In this document: in pieces, positions 46,561 through 57,737 of the stretch | How positions within the stretch are numbered: position 1 is the first letter of the stretch | Layout: every line of letters starts with the position of its first letter | Source: Areca catechu | Taxonomy: Eukaryota; Streptophyta; Magnoliopsida; Arecales; Arecaceae | NCBI GenBank assembly: GCA_021397845.1 | Contig: CM038047.1 | Coordinates: 44,857,210-44,921,209 of the forward strand | Direction: 5' to 3' | Length of the DNA stretch: 64,000 nt | Notes under the pieces: model-generated | What the model was told of the DNA's origin: nothing | Databases searched by the model: none | What the model saw: the letters and a program-made list of their open reading frames with translations, nothing else | Program-made: the position numbers and the translations under genes

Positions 46561-48170
46561 AGTCTTAAAAAAATAACTATTGAATATCACTGGGACCAGG
46601 TCGATGGTATGGTGGATGTCCCAGAATGGTGAAATGGGATGGGAAAAATGATCGAGGGGTACATATTGAAAGTCCTTTGCAAATTCTATGACCTCTTGGG
46701 GTTGATCCTTTCAGATTGGTTCTGGGTTTCCTTAGTAGTCATTATCCCAATTGGTGATTCCTCAATGATCTCTTGTTTTGAACCCTTAACATTGATTAAC
46801 ATTAATTATGGGTCCTCTTCTTTTATGAACTCTATTATCTCCTCGGGTTGCTCTTCATGATTTTGTCCCTGGACTTCATTTTCTTCAAGTTGATTATTCC
46901 CATTTTTAATTTCGTTAGGCTAGGTAACCATTCCAAGCAATTGTTCATGTTCATATTCATCTACTAAGTTGGACCTAGTTTCATAGACTTCTTCATTAAG
47001 TTCTTCAACGGGTTTAGGATCTTCTCTTTCTATCTCTCTATTTGGACAAGATTTTGATTCCGCTTCATTTTTAAATTCTTTAATAGATTCAGGAGATTTT
47101 TCCTCTAATTCTTCAGTGGGTTTAATCTCTTCTTCATCTTCTTCATATTCATCTATTAAACTTGGTTCGGTTTCATATATTTCTACTTTTGGCTCTTCAA
47201 TGGGTTCAAGGATTTCTTCCTTACAAACTACTGGGATAATAGGAGTTGGCTTGTTTGAAGGAATCTGACTAGAACTAGGCCTATATCCAGATGTATTATC
47301 CCTGTTGGACTTAGGTCGAGTGATCAAGAGTTCCCTCTGATATATCTCGAATTTCCTAGTAATTTTGTAGGCTTCTTCTAGGTCATGAATTTTTCATTGA
47401 AATAATTTCTACTGGATGTCCTTTCGTAGGCTAGCTCGAAATCTAGATATAACCATTGCCTCATATTCGACTATGCTACATTTCCTGATAAACTCATTGA
47501 ATTCGGCAATATATTCTGACACAGTTTTATCATCTTATCTCAATATGTACCATTGGTCTAAAAGTCTCTGCTCATAATATCTACCTAGGTACTTTTCTCT
47601 AAGCTTACTCCTTATATCTCTCCAGGTAATTATTTTATCTCCACTATAATAACATTCGCGCTTAACATCTTCCCAATATAGCTTTGCATGTCGGACTAAC
47701 CTAAGTTTGGCAAATTGGCACTTCCTTTTTTCTAACATTTCATCCTACTCAAAGTATCAGTCCATTCTTTTCTCTTAATCGATGTACACTTCAGGATCTA
47801 AATTTTCATCAAAAGTGGGTGCATAGGGTCGACTGTTCCTAAAGGATCTTACCTCCGAATCATCAAAATCTTGGTAGGGGCATCTAAGGTTGTATTCAGG
47901 GATGAGATCATGATAATGGGCTCTTGGACCAAGGCGAGGTGGACTAGGTGATTTAGGTTTAGTAAGGGTCAAGTGATTTTCTTCGAGGTTCTCGATTTGA
48001 TTATCCACTTGTCCTAACTCTTTGTTCATTTGTCTTAATTGTTTAGTTAAGGTATCAAACTTTTCAGTCATGGTCCTCATAAAGAATTCAAGATTAAGAT
48101 CCATGGATAAACCAGACTGAGTGTAGGACTGTTGGTATAGGGCTTCAGACCAATTGGACAAGCAGTACAA
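46560..48170 (-). pseudogene. Element D gag, with start of pol
   Basis: Minus strand from 48170: a coiled-coil-like MTEKFDTLTKQLRQMNKELG region, PEYNLRCPYQDFDDSEVRSF, then the gag core (FAKLRLVRHAKLYWEDVKRE, WRDIRSKLREKYLGRYYEQR, EYIAEFNEFIRKC, MVISRFRASLRKDIQ) and a long acidic Glu/Pro-rich tail (47160-46920). Past a stop at 46920 the reading ends with DHFSHPISPFWDIHHTIDLV, the normal entry to RT. No CCHC knuckle was seen. A few stops break it (for example near 47770, 47535, 47400). Confidence 0.7.
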
Positions 48171-48599
48171 ACCTAGCTTCTAAGGCTCTTAGACCTAGAA
48201 GTTCAAAATACATGAATTGACTAGGTATTAGTTAAGGATACAATTACCCTTTCCACTAGCTAGGTAAGAGGTGAGGTTGCGGGAGGCTCCCCTCGCTTTT
48301 GCGAGGTCCTAATTAAAAATTGCAAGTCCACTTAAAACGTTTGCCGTTGGACTTCTAGCCTTAGATACCAATTTCAAGGAGTAAATATAAACTCAAATAA
48401 TACTTTGCCTCATCTTGCACTTGAACTTGACTTGAGGATGTCCCTAGTTTTAGGTTCGTACTTGATTTTAATTATGGCTTAGGTCAATGTAAATGTGGGT
48501 GATTATTTTGGGCCAAAGAAAGGTAATGACCTCTTTCCCTTATGTTATATTGAATGCCCTTAAATGGATTTAGAAATGGATGCACAAACAATTCACCAA

Positions 48600-49560
48600 C
48601 TAGTTAGCACAACAATTGATTAGCACAATCACATGATTCAAAGTCCAAATTTTAAATTTTCAAAATTCAAAATTTAAATTAAAAATTGTAGATCTAGAAA
48701 TTTAGATTTTAAAACTCAAGTTTTAAATTTTAAAATTTAAATTTTAGTTAGAAAATTCGTTCTTAGAAGTAAAAGTTGTAAGAAAAATTTCAACCACTAA
48801 CAAACTTCCAACTAACTAGTTTTATAAATTCAAAATTAAAATTTTAAAATTTCAAAAATTAAAATTTTAAATTGGATTTATCAGATCTCAAAGTCCAAAT
48901 TTCAAATTTTGAAATTTAATTTTTAAATTTTGGTTAGGAAATTCGTTTATGAAGGCTTGTAACTAAAGTTTGTTGCAAGAAGCTTCCAACTAACAAACCT
49001 TTAACCATAAAACACTCAAAATTTGAAATTCAAATCCAAAAAAATTCAAAATTCAAATTTTTTGAGGTGGAGATCTCAGATTTCAAATTTAAAATTTTTA
49101 AATTTCAAATTTGTGGTTGAAAATTCGTTTTGGAGGGATGTAACCCAAAGTTGTTGTAAGAAACCTTCAACTAACAACCTTCTAACCAAAAGTTCGAAAT
49201 TCAAATTTTAAGTTCTCAAAAATTTGAATTTTAAGTTATAATAATTAGATTTCAAAGTTTAGACTTCAGATTTCAAATTTTGAATTTTAAAATTTTGAAT
49301 CATGGGTTGGAAATTTATTCTTGAAGTATAGGAAAATTTCAGCAACCAGCAAACCTCCAATTGACTTGATTCAAAATCCGAAATTTAAATTTAAAAATCT
49401 CAAAAACTTGAAATTTAAATTGGAACTTTCATATCTCAAAGTTATGATTTTAAATCCCAAATTTTGAAATTTAAATCTTGAATTTTGGCTTTGAATTTCG
49501 GACTTGAAGACAAGCAACACACAAAGGAACAAAATTTCAGCAACTTGATCTAGTAAATCA
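48600..49560 (-). repeat. Tandem repeat of about 185 bp in D leader, about 5 units
   Basis: The motif around GAAAATTCGTT/GGAAATTCGTT recurs near 48748, 48933, 49114, 49304 and 49488, spaced 181-190 bp. Units alternate TTCAAATTTTGAAATT palindromic runs with a less AT-rich part containing CTTCCAACTAACAAAC. They lie between the primer binding site and gag. Confidence 0.7.
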
Positions 49561-49563
49561 TAA

Positions 49564-49575
49564 GCTCTGATACCA
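49564..49575 (-). other. Element D primer binding site
   Basis: GCTCTGATACCA on the plus strand, complementary to initiator tRNA-Met, five bases inside the 5' LTR. Confidence 0.85.
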
Positions 49576-49580
49576 AAAAT

Positions 49581-51002
49581 TGATGCAGGATATGGAGATG
49601 GATAGAATGAGTGGATGATGATGTGCTTTAATGAACTAGCCATCCATGATGAGCAATGAATTTAAAGCATAAAAATTAATCATAAGGAAGACAATTTCAT
49701 CCAAGCAAGAGACTAGTTCATCAAAATTAAACACCCGCATGCAGATCACTTTTAAATTAATATAAGATGGATCTCATGATTAGGAAACCATTTGTACTAG
49801 GCCAAGTCACCTTCAAATGATCAGATCTATAGACCCAAGAAGTGGTTCTCCTACCAACAATGAAGGCTAAAATATTTGGTAGAAAGGAAGCTCTCAACAC
49901 TCAAGGATTGATGCCTAAACCCTAAAACTAGCATTCCCTACTTTTAGGACTCACCTTGGCCTTGATCCATGGCATGGAGACCATCATCTTGGACTTGGAA
50001 AACCTGAGAGAACCTGCAACAAAACCAAGCATTAGGTGTGGAAGAGGAATTAATGTTGGAATTGAACAAAGGAGAGGAAGAATGGTGGCCGTTGCTTGGA
50101 ACCAAGGAGCTTGAATCTTTGGAATCAATCAAAGGGCATCCCATCCTTCGCTCATCACAAGGGCAATCCATCCTTCAAACACAAACCCAAGGGCCTCTCA
50201 CCTTCTTCTCAAACAAAGCTTCGAACCTTCAAACCAAAAGTTCTCACTCACTCCACACAAGAGAACACAAGAGAAACTAAACAAGAAGGAAACTTTTCTT
50301 TCATTAATCCAAAATAGCATGCTTACAAAAGAGGGCTTAGGGCCTATTTATAGACTCACTAACCCTATGAAAGTTGGCCAAGGAGAGAGAGGAGGGAGGG
50401 TTAGGTTAGGCTAACTACTCCTAGTTAGATCTAACAACTTTTGGTTATATAGTTCCAACTAGAATTAGTTTGCAACAACTTATAGGTAGAAAGTTATAAC
50501 AACTTGACATGTAGGACCTAGGTGGAAATAATATGGTCTCGTTTTGCTGATGTGGATCCTTTGGTGGCATGTAATGTGGCATCCCACATGTCAAGTTGGT
50601 TAGAGATTTGTTAGGAGAGTGGGAAGTGGTTGTATGCTCCCCTCAAGTTAGTTGATGTGGTGTCCTTCATTTTCCCCCAGATGCTTGATGAGGTGTCCTC
50701 CATGTGAAGGGAAAATGGTCTCCATATGAAGGTGAGGAGGTGGCTTGAATTGGGTTTGACTTGGGTGGCGTCATGACATGCTTGAATTTGGGCTTGACTT
50801 GGGTTGAGTTGACTCATGAGGATGGTGGATTTCTTTCATGAGTCGGTTCATGGACTTGTGCTTCAAAAGATGGAGTCGACTTCATGAACTTAATGATATG
50901 GGCTTCATCCCAAGGCTTTTATTAGATTTAAGTAGATTATATTAGCTGCAAAACCAAAAAGAATTAGTTTGAAATGTTTCCTTTTTGTTGATGTCTCCAC
51001 CA
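49581..51002 (-). repeat. Element D 5' LTR
   Basis: 1422 bp, TGATGCAGG ... CCACCA. The open frames inside it have no conserved content. Confidence 0.85.
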
Positions 51003-51007
51003 GTCTA

Positions 51008-51792
51008 TCACGAGAAACCACCTTATCATGGTCGGACTTTCATATCTTCTTCATTTTGCATGTTTCAAAATGCCCATACTCGATAGAAAAAAACTTGGAA
51101 CTGTCCAATCCAGCAACCACCTCGAATCACATCAACAAATCTCAAACAAATTTGTAGCCGAAAATTGAGGTTATTAAAATATAGCAAGCACCAAGCAGAC
51201 CAAATCAGATACCACTGAATTATGGATGAATATATATTATCCTTTTTCTTTAAATTCTCTATAGATAGGCATCAGTAATATCATGCTACATGTAGACAGA
51301 ACTTAAAAGCATGTTCTACCATACCCTTTTGTAGTGCCCGATACAAGATATACATTCCCATGCTGATAATAGTCTTGTACTATATCGATATTTAGTATAC
51401 TATCTTATATCATACTGAATGGCATACCAATACTGTAATAAAATAATACTAATATCGATATCAAGATTGTGAAACCTTGCTTAAAAATTGTATATTCACA
51501 CAAATCAACTTCAATCTACTTCTCATAAAATGTAGAAGGAATAAGCTTGCAGCTCCATTTTCATTACGATGAAGAGTTTTATAGTTTCTGAAGAATTTTA
51601 TAGGTCAAGCCATGCTGCATCTTAGTTTTCAATCAATAAATTACAGAAAATATAATAAACACCAGCATGCCACCTTCCTCCTGAACATTAGGAGCTAAAC
51701 ACATGTAACATGTTAAGGTACATTGTTTCGTAGGTCTCAACCACTTGCACACGCCACTTACATCCTCTCACTCTTCCGCCCTTTCCAAATAA
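51008..51792. other. Intergenic, no gene; diffuse GATATC-type repeat
   Basis: No coding signal. About 51330-51470 holds degenerate TATCGATATT/GGCATACCAATAC motifs resembling those at 56770-56910, probably an old dispersed repeat. Confidence 0.4.
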
Positions 51793-51804
51793 CTTTTTAG
51801 TACC

Positions 51805-52124
51805 GCTAAGACAGTAGCCTGGTTGATAGGGGCTTAAATTTCTCATCCATCGATCATGGATTCGAGGTATGATTCCTGCGGATGACTCGATTAAATCCAG
51901 GATGCATCCTGGAGCACGTGACCGGGATGGAAGAAGAGCGCACTACTCCGTCGATTTAGCGGGATCAGCTGACGTACTCACCTATGATGGAGAGTGCACA
52001 CGAAAAATATATGACCCGAATCGAACATGGTCTGGCAGGGATGGGACTCAAATGAAGGATAGCTATGATGAAATTTATCCCCCTTTCTCTTTTGTTTATC
52101 AATAATAATAATAATAATAATAAT
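51805..52124 (+). mobile_element. tRNA-derived SINE, copy 1
   Basis: The head has a polymerase III A box (TAGCCTGGTTGATAGG) and B box (GGATTCGAGGTAT) at tRNA spacing; the body is shared with the two copies below; the tail is GTTTATC(AAT)n. The target duplication TTTTTAGTACC flanks it (51794-51804 and 52125-52135). The 78-codon open frame at 51869 is incidental. Confidence 0.8.
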
Positions 52125-52135
52125 TTTTTAGTACC

Positions 52136-52269
52136 TCGGCCTTGTTTAAGTTTGTCACCCCTTGGATCCTAAGAAAGAATCAAAAAATCGCAGGAAGGTT
52201 GGATAATATAATTTGAACAAAACCTAACCACCGATGGTTAGCTCGGCTTCAAAATTTATTAGGGAACCC
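52136..52269. other. Spacer between SINE copies 1 and 2
   Basis: Short host sequence without recognisable features. Confidence 0.4.
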
Positions 52270-52280
52270 ACACTTTTGGA

Positions 52281-52609
52281 CTTTTTTTTTTTTTTTTGAT
52301 AAAAAAAAAAAGTGAGGAGAGGAGGGCGAATCCCCGGTATAGCTCCCTGCTCGGGTCCTAACCCGTTATACCTTTATGCGATTCGGACCGTAAATTTTTT
52401 GCATGTCCTTCTCACCAACTTGATGAATACATTAGTCTAACCCCATTACGGTATCGAAATTTCGATCGCTCAGCCTTCCAATCATGTATTCCAGAATTAA
52501 TCTAAAATTTAATCGAATCATCTAAAAATCATTTTTATAATTCATAATCAATAAATTATATACCGGAACTGAACCGTCTCTTATCCAACTACGCTACCAC
52601 CATGATGAT
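52281..52609 (-). mobile_element. tRNA-derived SINE, copy 2
   Basis: Minus orientation. The poly(A) tail appears as poly-T at 52282-52297; the head at the right end gives TAGCGTAGTTGG (A box) and GGTTCAGTTCC (B-box-like), with reduced spacing. The target duplication ACACTTTTGG flanks it (52270-52279 and 52610-52619). The body (GGTATAGCT, then ATCAAAAAA before the tail) matches copies 1 and 3. Confidence 0.8.
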
Positions 52610-52914
52610 ACACTTTTGGGCATTTTGACGTGGCATAGCGTATCATATTTTGGCAGCCCAAACTGGGGTGCCTTGCCTCCAACGACGAGTGTCAATTTTT
52701 GATGTGATATTTGAAGTGACGTGTTGAACGATAGATTTGTGCAGGTGCTGGTACTTAGAAATGTTTTTTCAATCCGGTACATCCAATTAAAAAATTTAAT
52801 ATACATATATCTTAAAAAGAAAGAATATTTCGTGAATTGATCTTGAAATATATTCCAAATTGATCCACAAAAAAGAACTTGAATCATAGACAACAAAAAA
52901 TGCTATCCAATTTG

Positions 52915-53318
52915 CTATAAAGTTAACCTTCCGATAAATATATCTAACAACATAGAAGGAACACAGGAGGAACATTTCTGAAAGAAAAAAGTGATGTCGT
53001 GGAGAAGAGAATGTACCAGCCTCGATCTCCTTGTCTCTTGAATCCAAGAAATAATCATCATAGAATCATCCTTGATAATAAGATGATCAATGTGGAGGAT
53101 CATCCGAGCATAGACGATCCTAGCCCAAGCTCCCCACAACTCAACGACCGGGATTGTTGACTCAAGGAGGAAGTGTTCCCCTGCAACAAGATACCGAGTT
53201 CCAGGACACGAATGACAAAACCAGCACCGTCCTGAGCACTGATGACGCTCTCGTCAAAGTTAACTATGATGAAGGTCGGAGGAGGGGACTTCCAAGATAC
53301 GAAAACCTGGTCGGGCAC
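52915..53318 (-). pseudogene. LINE RNase H domain remnant
   Basis: Minus strand: WKSPPPTFIIVNFDESVISA, AGFVIRV, then in another frame STIPVVELWGAWARIVYARM (ELxxA helix) and IDHLIIKDDSMMIISWIQ (second Asp). Same design as 2884-3300. Confidence 0.7.
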
Positions 53319-53319
53319 T

Positions 53320-53800
53320 CGAGGAGCGAGGTGGGAGTCCTAGGTCTCCGACAACATGGTCGACATGAAGTACTCATTAGCATGATTCCGCGCTCTCTCC
53401 ACAATGACTCTGGCTGAGTAAGTAGCAGGATTAAAGATAATATCATTCCTGGTGAGCCAGATATGATATGCAGTGTAGACAATAAGGGAGGTCGAAGAAT
53501 GAGCAGCGCCATGATGGAGCATCTATAGAAAGTGATCAATGTAATTAACCACATATATAAATAGTGGTTCGAAACTAGCCATCCTCCATACCTCAGCAGC
53601 CCGGTGACAAGAGAAAAGAGCATGGACAATCGTCTCCTCTTCTTCCCAGAAAAAAAGACATTGCATGGGAACATGCACTCTTTTGGAGCTAAGGATCTAG
53701 TGGGAAGACAGCCCCATGCCACCTTCCACAAGAATAGGCTCACCCTTGGATGAACCCAAATCCTCCAAATCCAGGCAATATCAAGACTCCTCTACGGCAC
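53320..53800 (-). pseudogene. LINE zf-RVT (zinc-binding) region
   Basis: Minus strand: LFLWKVAWGCLPTRSLAPKE, then a CMFPCNVFFSGKKRRRLSML segment (the zf-RVT W-K-P and cysteine pattern, cysteines partly lost) and AYHIWLTRNDIIFNPATYSA, which leads to RNase H. Confidence 0.65.
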
Positions 53801-54289
53801 ATGGCTGAAAAGCGGGAGCAAGTCAAATGTTGTCTCTCTAGGGATGGAGGAGGACCTCTACACTCTATGTCAGTGCAGGCATGAATAGGTAGAGGGATAT
53901 ATAAGATCCGGGCCCCCATAATGTGGCTAAAAACTTGGGTGACTCGCAGTGAATCCCACTATGAGCAATCCATAAGCAATAGGTCAGGGATGGAGAGAGA
54001 GTCGATGATATCCACCGCGATAAACATCGACCATTGGGATAACGGTAGATCTGCCACCTAAGGATCATGCAATAAGCTGATGGCCCTGCCATCTCCCAAG
54101 ATCCATCTAATGTAGGGTGACACTACATGTGTAGTAGCCATTATCGCTCTCCAAATGGCCGAGCACCTCCGGGTGGGACAGTAATCCTCAACAAGGCAGA
54201 CAGGACCGATCTATATCTCATTATCATCGCCCACAGGCTCTCAGGACATAACAGAAATCTAGCGACATGCCTGGCAAGCAGAGCTTCTC

Positions 54290-55200
54290 TCATCGCTCGA
54301 AGGGAGTGAATACCAAGCCCCCCTCCCACCGAGGCTGACACACAACGTACCAGCTAAAAAGGTGGATGCCTCTTCGACCAGGCACCGATCCCCAAAGGAA
54401 GGCTCGAAACAATTGCTCCAACTTGAGAATGGTAGATTTCGGCAGGACATCATTAGAGAGCAAGTAGACTGGTAAGGAAGTGAGAACCGACCTGATCAAG
54501 GTAATCCTCCCTATGAGTAAAAGAGTTCTACCTTGCCAGCCCTCCATCCTGTCATGAATCGCCTTGATGAGGTGGTCGCAATCAACCCTTAACAATTTAC
54601 CTCCCATAATAGGAACTCCAAGATAATGTAGTGTGCCCGCCTGCTTTGCATACCAAGAATATCCCGAATAGAACGCCGCAACATGGCCAAGGTTTTTGGA
54701 TTGAAATGAATCTCAGATTTCTGGAAATTAACTCTTTGACTAGAAGATAGGCAATACTCCTCCATGATCCTCCTGAAGACCCGGCCACATAGGATAGCGG
54801 CGTGGCCTAGGAGCAAGCAATCATCTACGAATAAAAGATGCAAGATTAGGTTGGTCGCAGGGGCTGGAACATACGACTGGAGGCCCAACTCCTGGAGTGC
54901 TGCCCGCAAGGCTCGTGAGAAAACATCAGCACAAAGAATGAACGGTATGGAGATAAGGGATAACCTTGGCGCAGGTCGACATTAGAAATAAAGAATTTTG
55001 ATGGAGTACCATTAATGATAATTACATAGAATGGGTTGACAATACAAGCAAGAATTCAGGATATCCAGTAAGAGTGGAAGCCAAAGTCCATCAGTGTTTT
55101 TTCCAAAAAAGACCAATCCATGCAATCATAAACTTGTTCCAGGTCAACTTTGATTGCTATTAGACTGGATTGAGTAAGAACCCTTTGGAGATCATGTATA
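54290..55200 (-). pseudogene. LINE reverse transcriptase remnant
   Basis: Minus strand: SSLIAIKVDLEQVYDCMDWS, LEKTLMDFGFHSYW, VNPFYVIIINGTPSKFF, RQGYPLSP, then LILHLLFVDDCLLLGHA (catalytic FVDD), QRVNFQKSEIHF and, in another frame, HDRMEGWQGRTLLLIGRITL, SVLTSLPVYLLSNDVLPKST and QLFRAFLWGS. These are the conserved blocks of plant L1-type RT through the thumb. Confidence 0.8.
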
Positions 55201-55519
55201 AATTCTTATACAATAAACCTACAGCTACGAGTATCCCCACCTTCATCAAGCAAAAGTATCCCTATCCATTTTGGAGTGCCTTACCTATAGCTACGAGTAT
55301 CAAATTTTGACATGATATTTAAAGTGACGTGTTGAAGAATAACATTATCCATGCTTGAAGTGCTATGCTAGGAGCTTCGGTGCAAGCAGCTATCTTAAAT
55401 TTAAATCGTTCAAGTCTTCAACATTATTGGCTTAAAATAGCTAGATATTTCTAGTGGAATGCCATGACTTTTTTATTTTATTAATCTAATAAGGTATAAA
55501 TGCAATATTTAACCGTAAG

Positions 55520-55848
55520 TTTTTTTTTTTTTTTTTGGTAAGAAACATGAATTATAGGGATAAATCCGGTATAGCTACCCTCACAGATCCCCATCCTGCA
55601 GGAAAATGTTCGATTCAATATGCTAGATTTTTGCAAACTTTTTCCATCCAAGGATGAGTACATCAATCCGATACTATCAAGATGCCAGCTAGTCAGAACA
55701 GAAAAAAAGAAGGATCATGATCTCTCACTCATCCAACTGTCATGGGTCTCAGGAGATAATTCCTGAATTTAATCGAGTATTCTACAAAGTCACACCTCGA
55801 CCCGTGATCTATTGGTTGTGAGACAAGATCCCAACCAGCTAAAATTAA
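55520..55848 (-). mobile_element. tRNA-derived SINE, copy 3
   Basis: Poly-T at 55520-55536 (tail of a minus-strand copy). The head at the right end gives TAGCTGGTTGGG (A box) and GGGTCGAGGTG (B box) at normal tRNA spacing. The body shares GATTTATCCC, GGTAGCTATACCGG and ACTCGATTAAATTCAGG with copies 1 and 2. No clean target duplication was found (only weak AATATT similarity). Confidence 0.7.
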
Positions 55849-55859
55849 TATTAAGTCCT

Positions 55860-56264
55860 ATTTAACAATTTATTCTAATTGACATCTTTCCCTATAAAGT
55901 CCTATTTAATAATATGTTATATAGAATTGCAATTAATCTGGTTTTCTATAGCTGTTTGTCTCACATACCCAGTTATGTATTGACATTTGGTATTCATGAC
56001 AAGCATCTAAGTAGAACCTCAATAACTTAAATTGGGAGTAGATGCCAAAACAGGTTTGGGAGAAATCAAGCACCCAAACCCATTTTAGCATTCATATATA
56101 ACAACATTTAAAATTTAAAAAGAATAAATTTCTAATCTTTTTAAAGATATACATAATGGATGGGTTAAGAAGCATTACAGAAATAGGAGTGGAACTTTAT
56201 CACTGAACTACAACTGAATTTTAATAAAGTTAGGGCAGTGATAAAGGCTAACTGCTTTCTATAT
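55860..56264. other. Intergenic, no gene
   Basis: AT-rich sequence without recognisable features. Confidence 0.4.
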
Positions 56265-56326
56265 CCCCCCCCCCCCCCCCCCCCCCCCCCCTTCTTTTAG
56301 AGAGAGAGAGAGAGAGAGAGAGAGAG
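56265..56326. repeat. Poly-C tract (27 C) next to (AG)n
   Basis: An uninterrupted run of 27 C (56265-56291), then CTTCTTTT-like spacer and about 14 AG units to 56326. Confidence 0.9.
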
Positions 56327-56977
56327 CATCGAGGCATTAAGATGCATGTGCAAAGGCAGGGTGACAAACCATGGTTCCATGGCATATGTGATAAACCCTA
56401 GATATCACAATCAACCACTGAGATCACAAATAATCTCCCTATAAAACTACCCATCCCCTATTTATTTTTTCCATATGACAAGACACCAACCATTCTACAA
56501 AACTTCCTAAAAGGAAGATGCAATGGCTTTTACCAGCACAGCAACCCTAAACTTAAAATATTCATATATGTCTGTGTAGCATGATTGATCATACTTGTGT
56601 AATTACCAAACACACTACCAGATAGATGATTTAAAGACCGATCAGAAAAGAAGGGAGGAAATTCACAATAAATGGATCCTAAAGAATAATTAATATTTTG
56701 CTAGTCAATTATTAGGCTGTAGACCTCACTCACACTTTATCCCAAACAACAGTAGCATGATAGTCAAGACTTTGTATCAGTATAGCACTATACCATACCA
56801 GCATACAGTATACCTACCGATGCTGGCAGAGCAAAATTCAAATATGGTATTATCTGCTGATATAACATGGTACCATTTGCTGATATAACATGGCACCAAG
56901 GGGCATACCAACACAAGTAAGACAACATACTTGATCAGGCATGTGGAGTATAATACTTTAATCCATGATAATCTCTC
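56327..56977. other. Intergenic, no gene; short GATATAACATGG repeats
   Basis: No coding signal. TGCTGATATAACATGG occurs twice in tandem at about 56855-56895, within a diffuse GGTATACC-type repeat. Confidence 0.4.
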
Positions 56978-56980
56978 TAA

Positions 56981-57723
56981 GGTTGTGTTCAAGGCATCGC
57001 CAGGCAATCATGGATATGGATTGCCAGTAATATTGATTATTGTACTTGATACATACATGTAATATTATAATAAAATCATTGAAAATCTTGATTGACTTGT
57101 TTAGTACGATAATCAAATTACTGATAATGTAAAATCAAATTTTCAAAATATTTTTAAATCAAATTTATTAAAAATTATACACTCATCAAAAGTATCAATT
57201 ACATGATCTATATTATTATATAAAATAATGTAAACCATTAGAACAAGAGACAAGTATAGTAAATAAAATCAAACATCAAAAAAGTTACCAAGCAAAAATT
57301 AAAAAAAGGAACATGAGAGACGACTTATCAGCCATAAAAGAGAGATCATAGGCGATGACTAAAATAGTAGTGAGAATGACCGGTGTGAGAAACGGAATCA
57401 TTTGTAGTTAGGATTTGTTGAATGAGGAAGAAGAAAGGGTAACTTCAAAAGCTTATATGAGATTTTTTGGAAAAATAATTTAGTCTAAAATTTTAATCAC
57501 CAAATTACCAAAGAGATAGCAATCCAGAAAACCATCTCTTTCCAAAGCTATCCAAAGTATCTCCTGGAAGGTAATCTAGATTGTTTGGTAATTTGGATTA
57601 CTGCTTAAAAAACTTTACCAAATAGAATAATGTAGTGGGATCTTTTTAAATTACTGACAATCTGAATAGATTGCTAGCTATCGAACACCTTCATCTTCAG
57701 ATTGCCAACTACCGAACGCCTCC
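56981..57723. mobile_element. Tourist-like MITE (PIF/Harbinger type)
   Basis: Left end GGTTGTGTTCAAGGCA and right end, inverted, GGAGGCGTTCGGTAG, imperfect TIRs of the PIF/Harbinger style. The 3-bp target duplication TAA is present on both sides (56978-56980 and 57724-57726). No coding capacity. Confidence 0.6.
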
Positions 57724-57737
57724 TAAAGGTGAACCAT

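Larger units (their letters stand above)
44255..51002 (-). mobile_element. Chromovirus-type Ty3/gypsy element D, pol deleted
   Basis: Complete ends: LTRs 44255-45751 and 49581-51002, each starting TGATGCAGGA and ending in a CATCA-like inverted repeat. A perfect 5-bp target duplication GTCTA flanks the element (44250-44254 and 51003-51007). The primer binding site at 49564-49575 shows it lies on the minus strand. Inside: a leader with tandem repeats, gag, a short piece of RT start, then directly the integrase end with a chromodomain. Nearly all RT, RNase H and integrase core are missing, so it could not move by itself. Confidence 0.85.
52740..55258 (-). mobile_element. 5'-truncated RNase-H-bearing LINE (L1-like)
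   Basis: Minus-strand non-LTR retrotransposon. In order from 55200 downward: RT, zinc-knuckle-like region, RNase H. The endonuclease and the start of RT are missing (5' truncation near 55258). The element lies between two 64-bp direct repeats in host sequence (52665-52728 and 55273-55336). Many stops; dead. Confidence 0.75.

Noticed and set aside
48600..49560. CRISPR-like array
   Set aside because: Units are about 185 bp, diverged throughout and without fixed repeat/spacer structure, in a plant retroelement leader.
52281..52609. Possible tRNA gene from the A- and B-box-like motifs
   Set aside because: Box spacing is too short, no cloverleaf, and a poly(A) tail plus target duplication show it is a SINE.
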